A stretch of DNA of 40,490 nt from Treponema sp. (GTDB lineage Bacteria; Spirochaetota; Spirochaetia; Treponematales; Treponemataceae), in assembly GCA_017446265.1 (NCBI GenBank), contig JAFSRD010000026.1:1-40490 (forward strand). The letters are read 5' to 3'. Both the position numbers and the translations under genes were made by a program. Each line of letters begins with the position of its first letter. Position 1 is the stretch's first letter. The notes beneath the pieces were generated by a model, which saw only the letters and a list, made by a program, of their open reading frames with translations, was not told where the DNA came from and searched no databases. Shown here in pieces: positions 15,698 through 23,209 of this stretch.

Positions 15698-16117
15698 TTA
15701 TTCAATTGTGCAGTCTACAAGCAGAATATATGTAAGTCCATCTTGCTCATACTGACGGTAGCGGCCTGTTACGGTAATCATTGTATAGCGAGCAGGGTAG
15801 TCGTTTGGGTATGTGTAGCTGTCGGCAAGCGAAAATTCTAATCCTTGTGCACAACATGCGGTGGCATCTTTAACAATGCAAAAAAAACTGCGGTGCGGTT
15901 TTCCGTTTCTTTCATATTCAAATATGTCGAATAGACCGCGCATGCGTATTGTTTTTCCATCATAGTATTCGGGCGCAATCAACATATTGAACACTTCTGC
16001 ATATACCATAGTGGAGCTCATTCTTGTTAAATCTACATCGATTTTTTTCTTTTGCGCAAAACAAAACTCGCTCATTATGCAGAGCACAATCAAAACAGAC
16101 AGTAATTTTTTTTTCAT
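15698..16117 (-). CDS. Secreted OB-fold-like protein of the zinc operon
   Basis: A 139-residue protein with a signal peptide (LLSVLIVLCIMSEFCFA). The mature part has short beta strands and GKTIRMRGLFDIF, FFCIVKDATACCAQGLEF and MITVTGRY, similar in style to the DUF1980 half of TIGR03943-type proteins that often sit with metal-transport permeases. The CC pair may bind metal or form a disulphide. Start supported by AGGGGAAA. It begins 13 bases after the permease gene, so it belongs to the operon and should act in the periplasm. Family assignment is tentative. Confidence 0.6.
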   Translation of the reverse strand: MKKKLLSVLIVLCIMSEFCFAQKKKIDVDLTRMSSTMVYAEVFNMLIAPEYYDGKTIRMRGLFDIFEYERNGKPHRSFFCIVKDATACCAQGLEFSLADSYTYPNDYPARYTMITVTGRYRQYEQDGLTYILLVDCTIE

Positions 16118-16130
16118 CGCTTTCCCCTGA

Positions 16131-16988
16131 TTAGTTTATCGTGTATTTTTTTGCAACTGCTCCGATGATATAGCAGCAAATAAACACAAACATGTCGATT
16201 GCAACAATCGTCGAGCCCACTGGCGTTCCTGCAAGAATGGAAAGCAACATGCCAAAAAGGGCGCACAGCACTGAAATCACCGCAGCATATATTGTAACAC
16301 GTTTAAAGCTTTTGCACAGGTGCATTGCAGAGAGCGCAGGAAAGATGACAAGCGCAGATATGAGCAGCGAGCCGACGAGATTCATTGCAAGCACAATGAT
16401 TACGGCGATCACTACTGCCAAAAGCAGATTGTATGCGTCTGTTTTCATGCCAGTCGCTTTTGCAAAATTTTCATCAAATGTGACTGCAAACAATCTGTTG
16501 TAGCACAACATAAACACGCTCACTACAATGACACTTAAAACGATGCATGCTTTTACTTCGCTTTTTGTGAGCGTTAGAATTGATGTTGAGCCGAACAGCG
16601 TGCTGCATACATCGCCAGAAAGGTTTGACGACGGCGCAAATAAATTCATCAAAAGATAACCTATTGCAAGCGATGCAACGGAAATCATGGCGATTGCGGC
16701 ATCTCCTTTTATTTTGCGCTTTTGTCCGCCGCATAAAAGCAGCACTGCGCATATAATTGTTGCAGGAAGCACTAACGTCATTTTATTTGTGAGAGACAGC
16801 ACCGTTGCAAACGACATTGCGCCGAACGCTACATGAGAAAGCCCGTCGCCAATATACGAAAATCGCCGCAACACGAGCGTAACTCCTAGTAGCGCCGAAC
16901 ACAGTGCAATGAGCGTACCTGTGATGAGCGCATATCGAACAAACGGATATTCAAAATACATTGCAAATGTTTCAATTATGTCACTCAT
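16131..16988 (-). CDS. znuB: Zinc ABC transporter permease
   Basis: A 285-residue inner-membrane permease with eight or nine hydrophobic segments. Family signatures are LLGVTLVLRRFSYIGDGLSHVAFGA (split here as RRFSYIGDGLSHVAFGA) and LVGSLLISALVIFPALSA. The start at 16988 overlaps the ATPase gene end by 8 bases; a longer frame to 17027 is less likely because it runs deep into the ATPase gene. It works with the ATPase at 16981-17661 and the ZinT-containing binding protein at 17704-19212, which suggests zinc as substrate. Confidence 0.93.
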   Translation of the reverse strand: MSDIIETFAMYFEYPFVRYALITGTLIALCSALLGVTLVLRRFSYIGDGLSHVAFGAMSFATVLSLTNKMTLVLPATIICAVLLLCGGQKRKIKGDAAIAMISVASLAIGYLLMNLFAPSSNLSGDVCSTLFGSTSILTLTKSEVKACIVLSVIVVSVFMLCYNRLFAVTFDENFAKATGMKTDAYNLLLAVVIAVIIVLAMNLVGSLLISALVIFPALSAMHLCKSFKRVTIYAAVISVLCALFGMLLSILAGTPVGSTIVAIDMFVFICCYIIGAVAKKYTIN

Positions 16989-17661
16989 GATGCGTGGTGC
17001 TCCGTATAAATTCATCTTTTGTACCAAAAAAGCTTTGCTCCCCTATATGCAAAATATGGCTTGCATAGCGCAGCGCTGCTTTCATGTCGTGCGTAATCAT
17101 TATAACAGTCAATCCATCTTTGTTGTACTGTTCAATAAGCGCATACAAATCTTCTGTTGCAGTTGGGTCAAGCCCTGCGGTTGGCTCGTCGAGGAACAGT
17201 GTTGTATGTGTAGCACACAATGCACGGGCAAGGAGAACGCGCTGTTGCTGTCCTCCTGAAAGCTCGCGGTAGCTGTGTTTTGCAAGATGCGCAATGCCGA
17301 GTTGCTCCATAGTGTGCGTTGCCCGAATTTTTTCCTGCGTACGATAGAACGGTGCGAATTTCATGCGGTTTATGCAACCTGAACGCACAATTTCTTCTAC
17401 CGTTGCAGGAAAATCTTTTTGAATGACAGTCTGTTGCGGCAGATACCCGATGCGCTGCAAGCTGAAGTCGCTGCCTTTTGCAATTGTTCCTGCAAGAGGC
17501 TTTTGTAAGCCGAGCATTGTTTTTAGCAATGTTGTTTTTCCTGCACCGTTTTCGCCGACAATGCACAAGTAGTCGCCTGTGTTCACAGTGCAGGAAATAT
17601 TCTGCACGACAATATGCGATTCATAGCCAAGTGCAAGGTTTTCACACCGTAAACAGACCAT
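16981..17661 (-). CDS. znuC: Zinc ABC transporter ATP-binding protein
   Basis: A 226-residue ATPase: Walker A GENGAGKTT, GYLPQQTVIQ, signature ELSGGQQQRVLLARAL, Walker B TLFLDEPTAGLD, ITHD. Start 17661 (MVCLRCEN) is chosen for AGGAGAAATC directly upstream; the frame extends to 17697 without a ribosome site. It lies between binding protein and permease genes of the same operon, with a 42-base gap and an 8-base overlap respectively. It is about 40 residues shorter than the ATPase of the first metal operon at the termini. Confidence 0.93.
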   Translation of the reverse strand: MVCLRCENLALGYESHIVVQNISCTVNTGDYLCIVGENGAGKTTLLKTMLGLQKPLAGTIAKGSDFSLQRIGYLPQQTVIQKDFPATVEEIVRSGCINRMKFAPFYRTQEKIRATHTMEQLGIAHLAKHSYRELSGGQQQRVLLARALCATHTTLFLDEPTAGLDPTATEDLYALIEQYNKDGLTVIMITHDMKAALRYASHILHIGEQSFFGTKDEFIRSTTHHE

Positions 17662-17703
17662 ATGATTTCTCCTAATGGGCAGCGTGATGCTGCCCATGTG
17701 ATT

Positions 17704-19212
17704 TTAATTAAGTGCCGCTTTCAATTCCTCAAGATTTTGCTCCATGATGCCCAGATACGTTGCACCTTTTTTGATGTCGCTCATCGTTGTGGACTGCATG
17801 GAATCAATTGTTATGATGTTGGCAGATTTTTCTTTACTGTTCTCAATAATAGTGCGCGCAATTTTTTTGTCGCCGCTTTCTATTGTGCATATAGACTGCA
17901 AGTCAAGTTCATCAACTTTGCCAGCGAGGAACGCGATTGTTTTAAAGCTCGCCTCTGTTTCTGCTGAACAACCTGAAAATGCTGCATAATAATGCAGCCC
18001 ATAATCGTCCACAAGATAACGGAATGGGAAGCGGTCTCCAAATAGAAGTGTGCCGCGTTTTGACGTATTGATTGTTGTCATGTACTCGCGGTCGAGAAGT
18101 GCAAGCTTTTCGCTGTAGGCAATATAGTTTGCCATGTATGTAGAGGTGTTTTTCTTGTCAAGTTCGCACAATGCATCTGCAATAGCAGCGCACAAGACTT
18201 GCGCATTTCGCAGCGAAAGCCATACGTGCTCATCGTATTCAACTCCATGTCCATGGTCATGGTCAATCATTTCGTCAACGATTTCTTGTTTGCTCAATGA
18301 TGCGGGGTAGTATGTTGGGAAATTAGTTGCCTCATTTACAAGCGGCTCAAAACTGCTGTTGCCCCAGTAGAGATGGAAATGTTCTGGCGTTGTGGGGGCA
18401 ATTTCATGATCGCTGAATACAACGTATTGAGGAGCATTGCCGCCCATTGTCGTCTTTTCAAATTTGTAACGCACCTGACGCGAGCCGCTCGGACTTGTCC
18501 TGATGTAGAAACCGCTGTATTTATATGCAGCTTTGTCGCGCATGTTTTCCTTGACAAATTCGATAGATGTTCCGTCTATATTGATTGTTCCAACATCTGT
18601 TTTATAGCCTGTAGTATAGTAATCTTTGTATTCTTTTGCAGTTCTGTCGCCTTTTTCTTTTGCCTTATGCTCCATCACTTCGTCCAATGTTCCGTCAAGT
18701 ACATAGGGATACACAGACTGCCAGCTGCCAGACCATTCTGCAAGCGTTCTGTCTTGTATATCGCTGTCGGCAAAATCATGGCTATGGTGGTGGTGATGAT
18801 GATGACTATGCCCCTCTTCCATTCCTTCAACAATCTCTTCTTCTTTTGCGCGCTCGCCCATCACTTCAAGCAGATTTATCACTTTCATATTTTTATTAAC
18901 TGATTCCGCAAGCGCGTCTTCAACCCATTCATCGCTTTCGCCACCAACGTAGATGAACAAGTCTGCATTTGCAATCTTGGTGATGTCTTTTGCTGTCGGC
19001 TGAAAACTATGCAAGTCTACGCCGTTGTCCAACAGCAATGTAATATCTGCGCGTTTTGCATGTTCACCCATGATTTCGCGCACCCAGTCGTATTCAGGAA
19101 AAATGGTTGTTACTATTTTAAGCTGTCCGTTGTCAGCCTTGTTTATTTTATTGCATGCGGCAAAATAGAACAATACCGCTGCTGTCGCAATGACTGCGAG
19201 AATTTTTTTCAT
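17704..19212 (-). CDS. znuA: Zinc-binding lipoprotein with an inserted ZinT domain
   Basis: A 502-residue lipoprotein (Cys20 after LFYFAAC). Residues 28-130 are the ZnuA N-lobe with metal ligand H68 (VDLHSFQPT). Residues 134-146 are a His-rich run. Residues 150-318 are a complete ZinT/YodA domain (WSGSWQSVYPY, YKYSGFYIR, and likely zinc ligands H269, H278, H280 in SDHEI and HFHLYWG). Residues 319-502 resume ZnuA with H329 (EHVWLS). The canonical third His region instead reads GDRFPFRYL. In streptococcal AdcA the ZinT domain is C-terminal; here it sits inside the His-rich loop. It captures zinc for the adjacent ABC transporter. AGGAG precedes the ATG. Confidence 0.92.
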   Translation of the reverse strand: MKKILAVIATAAVLFYFAACNKINKADNGQLKIVTTIFPEYDWVREIMGEHAKRADITLLLDNGVDLHSFQPTAKDITKIANADLFIYVGGESDEWVEDALAESVNKNMKVINLLEVMGERAKEEEIVEGMEEGHSHHHHHHHSHDFADSDIQDRTLAEWSGSWQSVYPYVLDGTLDEVMEHKAKEKGDRTAKEYKDYYTTGYKTDVGTINIDGTSIEFVKENMRDKAAYKYSGFYIRTSPSGSRQVRYKFEKTTMGGNAPQYVVFSDHEIAPTTPEHFHLYWGNSSFEPLVNEATNFPTYYPASLSKQEIVDEMIDHDHGHGVEYDEHVWLSLRNAQVLCAAIADALCELDKKNTSTYMANYIAYSEKLALLDREYMTTINTSKRGTLLFGDRFPFRYLVDDYGLHYYAAFSGCSAETEASFKTIAFLAGKVDELDLQSICTIESGDKKIARTIIENSKEKSANIITIDSMQSTTMSDIKKGATYLGIMEQNLEELKAALN

Positions 19213-19268
19213 AATGATGACTCCTATAAAATTATTGTGAGATGATAACGTGACTGAAAAAGAAGGCA

Positions 19269-19541
19269 TCATGTGTTCAACTTGACTTTGCGCGTTACCG
19301 GCGTTGCATAGACAACTGGCACGAGCACGCATAAAAATATAAATAAAGAACGAAATAAATGTTTTGCAAAAACGTGTATTGCATTCAAATTGCTGCTACG
19401 CACATATGAACGTGCAACGTGAATGACTGCGCACACAGGACAGTCTTCGCCGATGCAATCGTGGTCAACATGCACTGTCACAAGCAGTAGAGAAAGTGCT
19501 GCCAATGTGAGTATGGTAGCACAAATGGTATGTTTACACAT
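19269..19541 (-). CDS. Small membrane protein with Cys/His metal-site motif
   Basis: A 90-residue protein, first gene of the zinc operon. Two hydrophobic segments (about residues 5-25 and 60-80) flank the motif HVDHDCIGEDCPVCAVI, which offers two His and three Cys, a plausible external zinc site. The start at 19541 is chosen for AAGGA; the frame extends into repeat B without a ribosome site. It could be a metal sensor, chaperone or accessory of the transporter. The family is not one I can name with certainty. Confidence 0.6.
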   Translation of the reverse strand: MCKHTICATILTLAALSLLLVTVHVDHDCIGEDCPVCAVIHVARSYVRSSNLNAIHVFAKHLFRSLFIFLCVLVPVVYATPVTRKVKLNT

Positions 19542-19562
19542 CGTCAATCCTTCGTTACTTTT

Positions 19563-19725
19563 GAACAGTGAGCGATTTTTCAAAATCGGAACTGTTCAAA
19601 ACTGCGCGTTCACAATGAAATGAGAACGCGCAAACAATAAGCAAGTTTGCGAAGCAAACTGCACGCTAAAATGCAACAGCGAAAAAATCTTTGGAACTGT
19701 TGTATCTGCGCGCATTTAGAAGCAC
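19563..19725 (+). repeat. Dispersed four-hairpin repeat, copy B
   Basis: Hairpin 1 at 19563-19597 (GAACAGT/ACTGTTC), hairpin 2 with TGCGCGTTC/GAACGCGCA, hairpin 3 with AGTTTGC-GAA-GCAAACT. Hairpin 4 is broken by an insertion of about 30 bases that has its own AACAG/CTGTT pairing. It lies only about 20 bases upstream of the zinc operon's first start codon, so it may sit in that mRNA's leader. Confidence 0.88.
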
Positions 19726-19878
19726 GCATTATAGCGATTACGCTTGAAAAAAAACAAGAAGCGTTCAACCGACTGTAAGCAGTTGTGCAAAAAACAACCG
19801 ACTGCATTATAGTTAAAACTACTCTACTACAAAAAACGTTACATTATTTATAGTAGTAATTTTCAAAAAAGTATTGCG
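19726..19878. other. Intergenic sequence with short repeats
   Basis: CAACCGACTG occurs twice (19766-19775 and 19795-19804). CGCTTG/AAGAAGCG can pair around a run of A. No clear promoter for the zinc operon was found here or in repeat B. Confidence 0.4.
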
Positions 19879-20568
19879 TTACGACTCTCCAAACTTTTTA
19901 GTATACTTCCAATTATACGCATGCGTGTTGGGCAACTTACCGTCAATGCGGTCATTTTGTGCTTGAATCTGCGCAGCAACCATTTTGCGAAACACTGCCA
20001 TAAGCGGCGATGCATCAACGCTGCTCGGCACAAGTTTTGCATCTTGCAATTCTTTGATAAGATAGTAGCATGATTCAATCGTTGAAATATATTCAGGACG
20101 CGGCTCGCGCTTGAACGTAAATTCTGAACGATAGCTTCCCGAAAATGAAATGCGCGGCAAATCAAGCAAAAACGGGCTGTACTCAATCACTTTGCGCGAG
20201 CAAAACCATGTTGCATCAATGACGAGCACGAGCAACGTTTTTGCGTTCTGTGTATTTTTGCCGAGCGCAGTTGCAAGCTCTGCGCTTTTGGCAGTCCATG
20301 CGGCATTTCCCGGATACAGCAACACGGGCAAAAACTGCTTGTTGCAAAGCAATTCGTGCAACCGCGCATTTTGAGAAAAATCAAGTCCTACAAGGATTTC
20401 CGCGCCTTTAAGCGAAATGTGTGCAAGATGCCCCGTACCTGTGCGCTCGCGTTTTGCTTCTTTTGGGTGCATGAGCAACACAAACTTCACGCCAGAATCT
20501 ACTGGTGTCGCATACGCACACAAGCAGTGGGACAATGGACGAAAACACTTGTAGCAGCGCTCGCTCAT
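19879..20568 (-). CDS. DTW-domain protein (tRNA acp3U transferase family, TapT-like)
   Basis: A 229-residue protein of the DTW family, which transfers a 3-amino-3-carboxypropyl group from S-adenosylmethionine to a tRNA uridine. The N-terminus has [13 protein letters not shown], a probable zinc knuckle. [15 protein letters not shown] is the conserved early motif. The name-giving motif reads DATW here ([14 protein letters not shown]). C-terminal [12 protein letters not shown] fits the family. Its ATG overlaps the trxA TGA by four bases, so it is co-translated with thioredoxin. Confidence 0.88.
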   Translation of the reverse strand: MSERCYKCFRPLSHCLCAYATPVDSGVKFVLLMHPKEAKRERTGTGHLAHISLKGAEILVGLDFSQNARLHELLCNKQFLPVLLYPGNAAWTAKSAELATALGKNTQNAKTLLVLVIDATWFCSRKVIEYSPFLLDLPRISFSGSYRSEFTFKREPRPEYISTIESCYYLIKELQDAKLVPSSVDASPLMAVFRKMVAAQIQAQNDRIDGKLPNTHAYNWKYTKKFGES

Positions 20569-20876
20569 ACTCCAAGCGCTTTGAGTAAATCGTCTTTACC
20601 TCTTCCACCGATGACTTGCCCTGCAACTTTTCCGTCTTTGAACAAAATGAATGTCGGGATGCTCATTATTTTATACTCTGTTGCGAGCGCCTCCTGCTCG
20701 TCAACGTTTACTTTGCCAACTTTAAGCGTGCCCTGCTTTTCTTCTGCAATTTCTGCGACGACTGGCCCCATCATCTGGCATGGGCCGCACCATGTTGCCC
20801 AAAAGTCAACGAGTACCGGTACATTTGATTCAAGCACTTCATTTTTAAAATTTTCGCTTGTCAATGTCAATTCCAT
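20565..20876 (-). CDS. trxA: Thioredoxin
   Basis: A 103-residue thioredoxin of normal length. Active site WCGPC with C30 and C33, buried Asp in LVDFWA, conserved cis-Pro in SIPTFILF, and the [12 protein letters not shown] end. It reduces protein disulphides in the cytoplasm and is recycled by TrxB (9036-9974). GAGGTTTTAGT precedes the ATG. First gene of a two-gene operon with the DTW protein. Confidence 0.97.
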   Translation of the reverse strand: MELTLTSENFKNEVLESNVPVLVDFWATWCGPCQMMGPVVAEIAEEKQGTLKVGKVNVDEQEALATEYKIMSIPTFILFKDGKVAGQVIGGRGKDDLLKALGV

Positions 20877-20965
20877 ACTAAAACCTCACAAAAAATAATA
20901 AAACTTGGAGCGCGAAACGTGCCACGCTGAAAACTGTTTCTCGCCATGAATTTGTAATCAATACA

Positions 20966-20994
20966 AATATACTAATTTTTTTGTATAAAGGCAA
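20966..20994 (-). promoter_or_regulatory. trxA promoter
   Basis: -35 TTGCCT (20994-20989), 17-base spacer, -10 TATATT (20971-20966). The leader would be about 80 bases. Confidence 0.5.
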
Positions 20995-21032
20995 ATGGAA
21001 AAAGTAAAATCGTAAGATTCAATGCACGTGCA

Positions 21033-21069
21033 GTACATTGTGCCGCACTCTGTATGTGACACAATGTAC
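21033..21069. terminator. Hairpin downstream of the phosphatase-like gene
   Basis: GTACATTGTG (21033-21042) and its exact complement (21060-21069) flank 17 bases, about 60 bases beyond the stop of the gene at 21127. No clear T run follows, so termination is only suggested. Confidence 0.45.
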
Positions 21070-21126
21070 CGTAGTCATTTACAGCGTAGCTTTCAGCGAG
21101 CGTCGGGTATGAAGCCCTCACGCAAA

Positions 21127-22305
21127 TCAGTTGCCCAACTTTTGCTTGAGCGTTGCGATTTCGCTGTCAGTAAGACCTATCTCTTTAAGATACGCTGACG
21201 CAGCATTGCTCAAATTTACTGATGCGAGATTTTTTACGCCGAACGCTGTGCGCAGATTTTTTTCGATGTTTTCAGAGATGGCGTTGTATTGGTCTGTACC
21301 TTTCTTTACGCCGTAATAATTTTCGTACGTCGTCATGTAATCTGCTTTTACTTCTGCAAGGGGTGCGCCCATCAAACATTCAAGCACGGCAGAAACAAAA
21401 CCAGCTCTGTCTTGCCCTTCGTTGCAGTGCACAAGATACGGTGCTTCGTTTGCGGCAAAGAAGCGTAAGCCTTCTGCAAGCCCGTCGCGATTCGCAGGAA
21501 GCGTAAAGTCAACGCCGAGTCCAAGAAACACAATGTGCTGATTTGAGTAATATGATGAGCTGTAGCCTGCGTATTTTTCTGCTGCTGCTTTGCTGTCTGC
21601 CAAGTTCATGAATGTCTTTATGCCTGCGTTTTTTGCAGCTTTGTCTGCATAGGTGTTGCGTCCGATTTCTGGATTTACGGGGCTTGACGCACGGTAGAGC
21701 TTTTTTGTTCCCATACCGCTTGTAGTCACTTCACGGAAGTTTGCGAATTGCTCTTCGGACAAACTTGCGTAATCGCTACGGTTGTTCGTGCGATTCAAAT
21801 CAAACACGAGGTAGTCTTTGTAGTAGCCTTGTTTTTTTTCAAGTGAGATTTCTACATTCACAGGAAATGAAACGCCGCTGTTCGCTGTCCAGTAGAACGA
21901 TTTGTCTGCATTTGTTGTCTTTGTTGCAACGTTGTACGTGTCTGCAAAACTGCCGTTGAAAATTTCAAGTTCTACAACTCGGTCCGGTTGGTCTTTGAAT
22001 GCAACCATTGCTGAACCTTTTGCCGCAACATAGCGATATGCAGGAATAAGCGGCAGTGCAAGCGTTTTGTCAAGGAATTTGACAGAGACAATGTCTGCGT
22101 AATTGAAGCCTGCATCAAGCAAATCTTTTGTAGTAATAGAGAGGCGAATGTCGCCATACTTGTCAATTTCTGTAACGGCAGTCATCTGCGCTTTTACAGA
22201 AGGCGATTTTGCTGCGGAAGTTTTTCCTGTGCTTCCAGTCGATGCACACGAAATTGTGAGCGTGAGTGTCAGAACTGTAAGTAAAACAGTTGAAAGTTTT
22301 TTCAT
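21127..22305 (-). CDS. Tyrosine phosphatase-like lipoprotein
   Basis: A 392-residue lipoprotein (LTLTLTISC, Cys20). The C-terminal half is a tyrosine/dual-specificity phosphatase fold: the P-loop HCNEGQDRAG fits HCxxGxDRxG, with Cys as nucleophile and Arg for phosphate; upstream is LYRASSPVNPEIGRN, as in Y_phosphatase3 enzymes. The N-terminal part (DKYGDIRLSITTKDLL) loosely resembles the C-terminal beta domain of SAM hydroxide adenosyltransferases; this is tentative. It would act outside the cytoplasm, on phosphoproteins, phosphoinositides or other phosphate esters. GGAGGAAATT precedes the ATG. It lies 24 bases after the upstream gene and is probably cotranscribed with it. Confidence 0.85.
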   Translation of the reverse strand: MKKLSTVLLTVLTLTLTISCASTGSTGKTSAAKSPSVKAQMTAVTEIDKYGDIRLSITTKDLLDAGFNYADIVSVKFLDKTLALPLIPAYRYVAAKGSAMVAFKDQPDRVVELEIFNGSFADTYNVATKTTNADKSFYWTANSGVSFPVNVEISLEKKQGYYKDYLVFDLNRTNNRSDYASLSEEQFANFREVTTSGMGTKKLYRASSPVNPEIGRNTYADKAAKNAGIKTFMNLADSKAAAEKYAGYSSSYYSNQHIVFLGLGVDFTLPANRDGLAEGLRFFAANEAPYLVHCNEGQDRAGFVSAVLECLMGAPLAEVKADYMTTYENYYGVKKGTDQYNAISENIEKNLRTAFGVKNLASVNLSNAASAYLKEIGLTDSEIATLKQKLGN

Positions 22306-22329
22306 AATTTCCTCCGAATTAATTAAACA

Positions 22330-23070
22330 TTATTTTACTGTAATGATTATATCGTTGTTCGATTTTGCCACATCATATGTATATGTTTTTCCATTGCGAG
22401 AAACGATGCCGACATATTGGTAATTTTGCAATGTGCCTTTAAGCGGAGAACTGACGGTATCTGTGTCGCCAAAGCCTTTCAAAATGCCAACGCCTGCTTT
22501 TTGCCATCTTTCATTTTTGTCGTTGAATACGTATACCGTGAATGAAATATTTGTATCTTGCGTTTGGCAGATGAATTTGAAATTATCTTTAAACACGCCA
22601 GGAACTTCCTGCGCATTAAAAACATATGCACTTTTTTTATAGCTTTCATCTTTTGACTCATTTACGGAAAAGATGTTGATGTACAAATCATTACGCTTTT
22701 TTTCGATAGTGTATTTGTAGTCGCCTTTTGCATCGGGAGCGATTGCAAAATATCGTACGCTTTTGATTTTACCTTCAAGCGGAGAATCGATTGTATCGCC
22801 ATCATAAAATTCTTTGAGATAGCCGGTGCCGTATGTTTGCCATTCGCCCTGTTTATTTTTTGATTTTTGTACATATGCGTGTACGGTAAAGCTGATATTT
22901 TCATCTTCAGACAAATTGATAAGCTTTACGTTGTCTTTGATGTTGCCTGCCACGCTTGCTGTGTCAAGCACGACCGCGCGCGGATTGCCGAAATTAGGTG
23001 CATCCTGTGCTGTAACAGAGATGCATGCAAATGCTGCAATTGCTATTGCTCCGAGAATAATTTTTTTCAT
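22330..23070 (-). CDS. Secreted protein of two tandem homologous domains
   Basis: A 246-residue protein with a signal peptide (AIAIAAFACISVTAQD). Residues 40-130 and 155-246 are repeats of one domain: each has KDN-x-K followed by NISFTV, then GxLKxF-x-D-x-D-T, SPL-x-G, and an end rich in beta strands (DLYINI, DIIITV). An internal duplication is therefore clear. Function unknown; no catalytic motif. It sits upstream of the phosphatase-like lipoprotein in one transcription unit, so both may act on the same envelope process. AGGAAG precedes the ATG. Confidence 0.75.
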   Translation of the reverse strand: MKKIILGAIAIAAFACISVTAQDAPNFGNPRAVVLDTASVAGNIKDNVKLINLSEDENISFTVHAYVQKSKNKQGEWQTYGTGYLKEFYDGDTIDSPLEGKIKSVRYFAIAPDAKGDYKYTIEKKRNDLYINIFSVNESKDESYKKSAYVFNAQEVPGVFKDNFKFICQTQDTNISFTVYVFNDKNERWQKAGVGILKGFGDTDTVSSPLKGTLQNYQYVGIVSRNGKTYTYDVAKSNNDIIITVK

Positions 23071-23104
23071 ACTAATTCTTCCTACAAAAGTATTATTAAA
23101 AATT

Positions 23105-23134
23105 ATTATATCATATCTTATTTATAAATTTCAA
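23105..23134 (-). promoter_or_regulatory. Promoter of the two-domain protein/phosphatase operon
   Basis: -35 TTGAAA (23134-23129), 18-base spacer, perfect -10 TATAAT (23110-23105). Confidence 0.65.
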
Positions 23135-23140
23135 CAAATA

Positions 23141-23169
23141 TTGACAAATCAAACAAAACGCTTTATAAA
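23141..23169 (+). promoter_or_regulatory. Promoter of the ferric-type ABC operon
   Basis: Perfect -35 TTGACA (23141-23146), 17-base spacer, -10 TATAAA (23164-23169). Its -35 lies 6 bases from the -35 of the divergent operon. No clear Fur-type box was recognised. Confidence 0.7.
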
Positions 23170-23209
23170 ATAAATATTTATTAATTTTCTTTGTAGGAGG
23201 CGTGTTGCC

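Noticed and set aside
18373..18903. 176-codon plus-strand open frame
   Set aside because: It lies antisense to the ZinT-bearing binding-protein gene, is rich in Cys, Phe and His typical of shadow frames, and has no family match.
19801..19860. Terminator after the DTW gene
   Set aside because: TACTAC/GTAGTA is only six pairs with a loop of about 20 bases, too weak to call.
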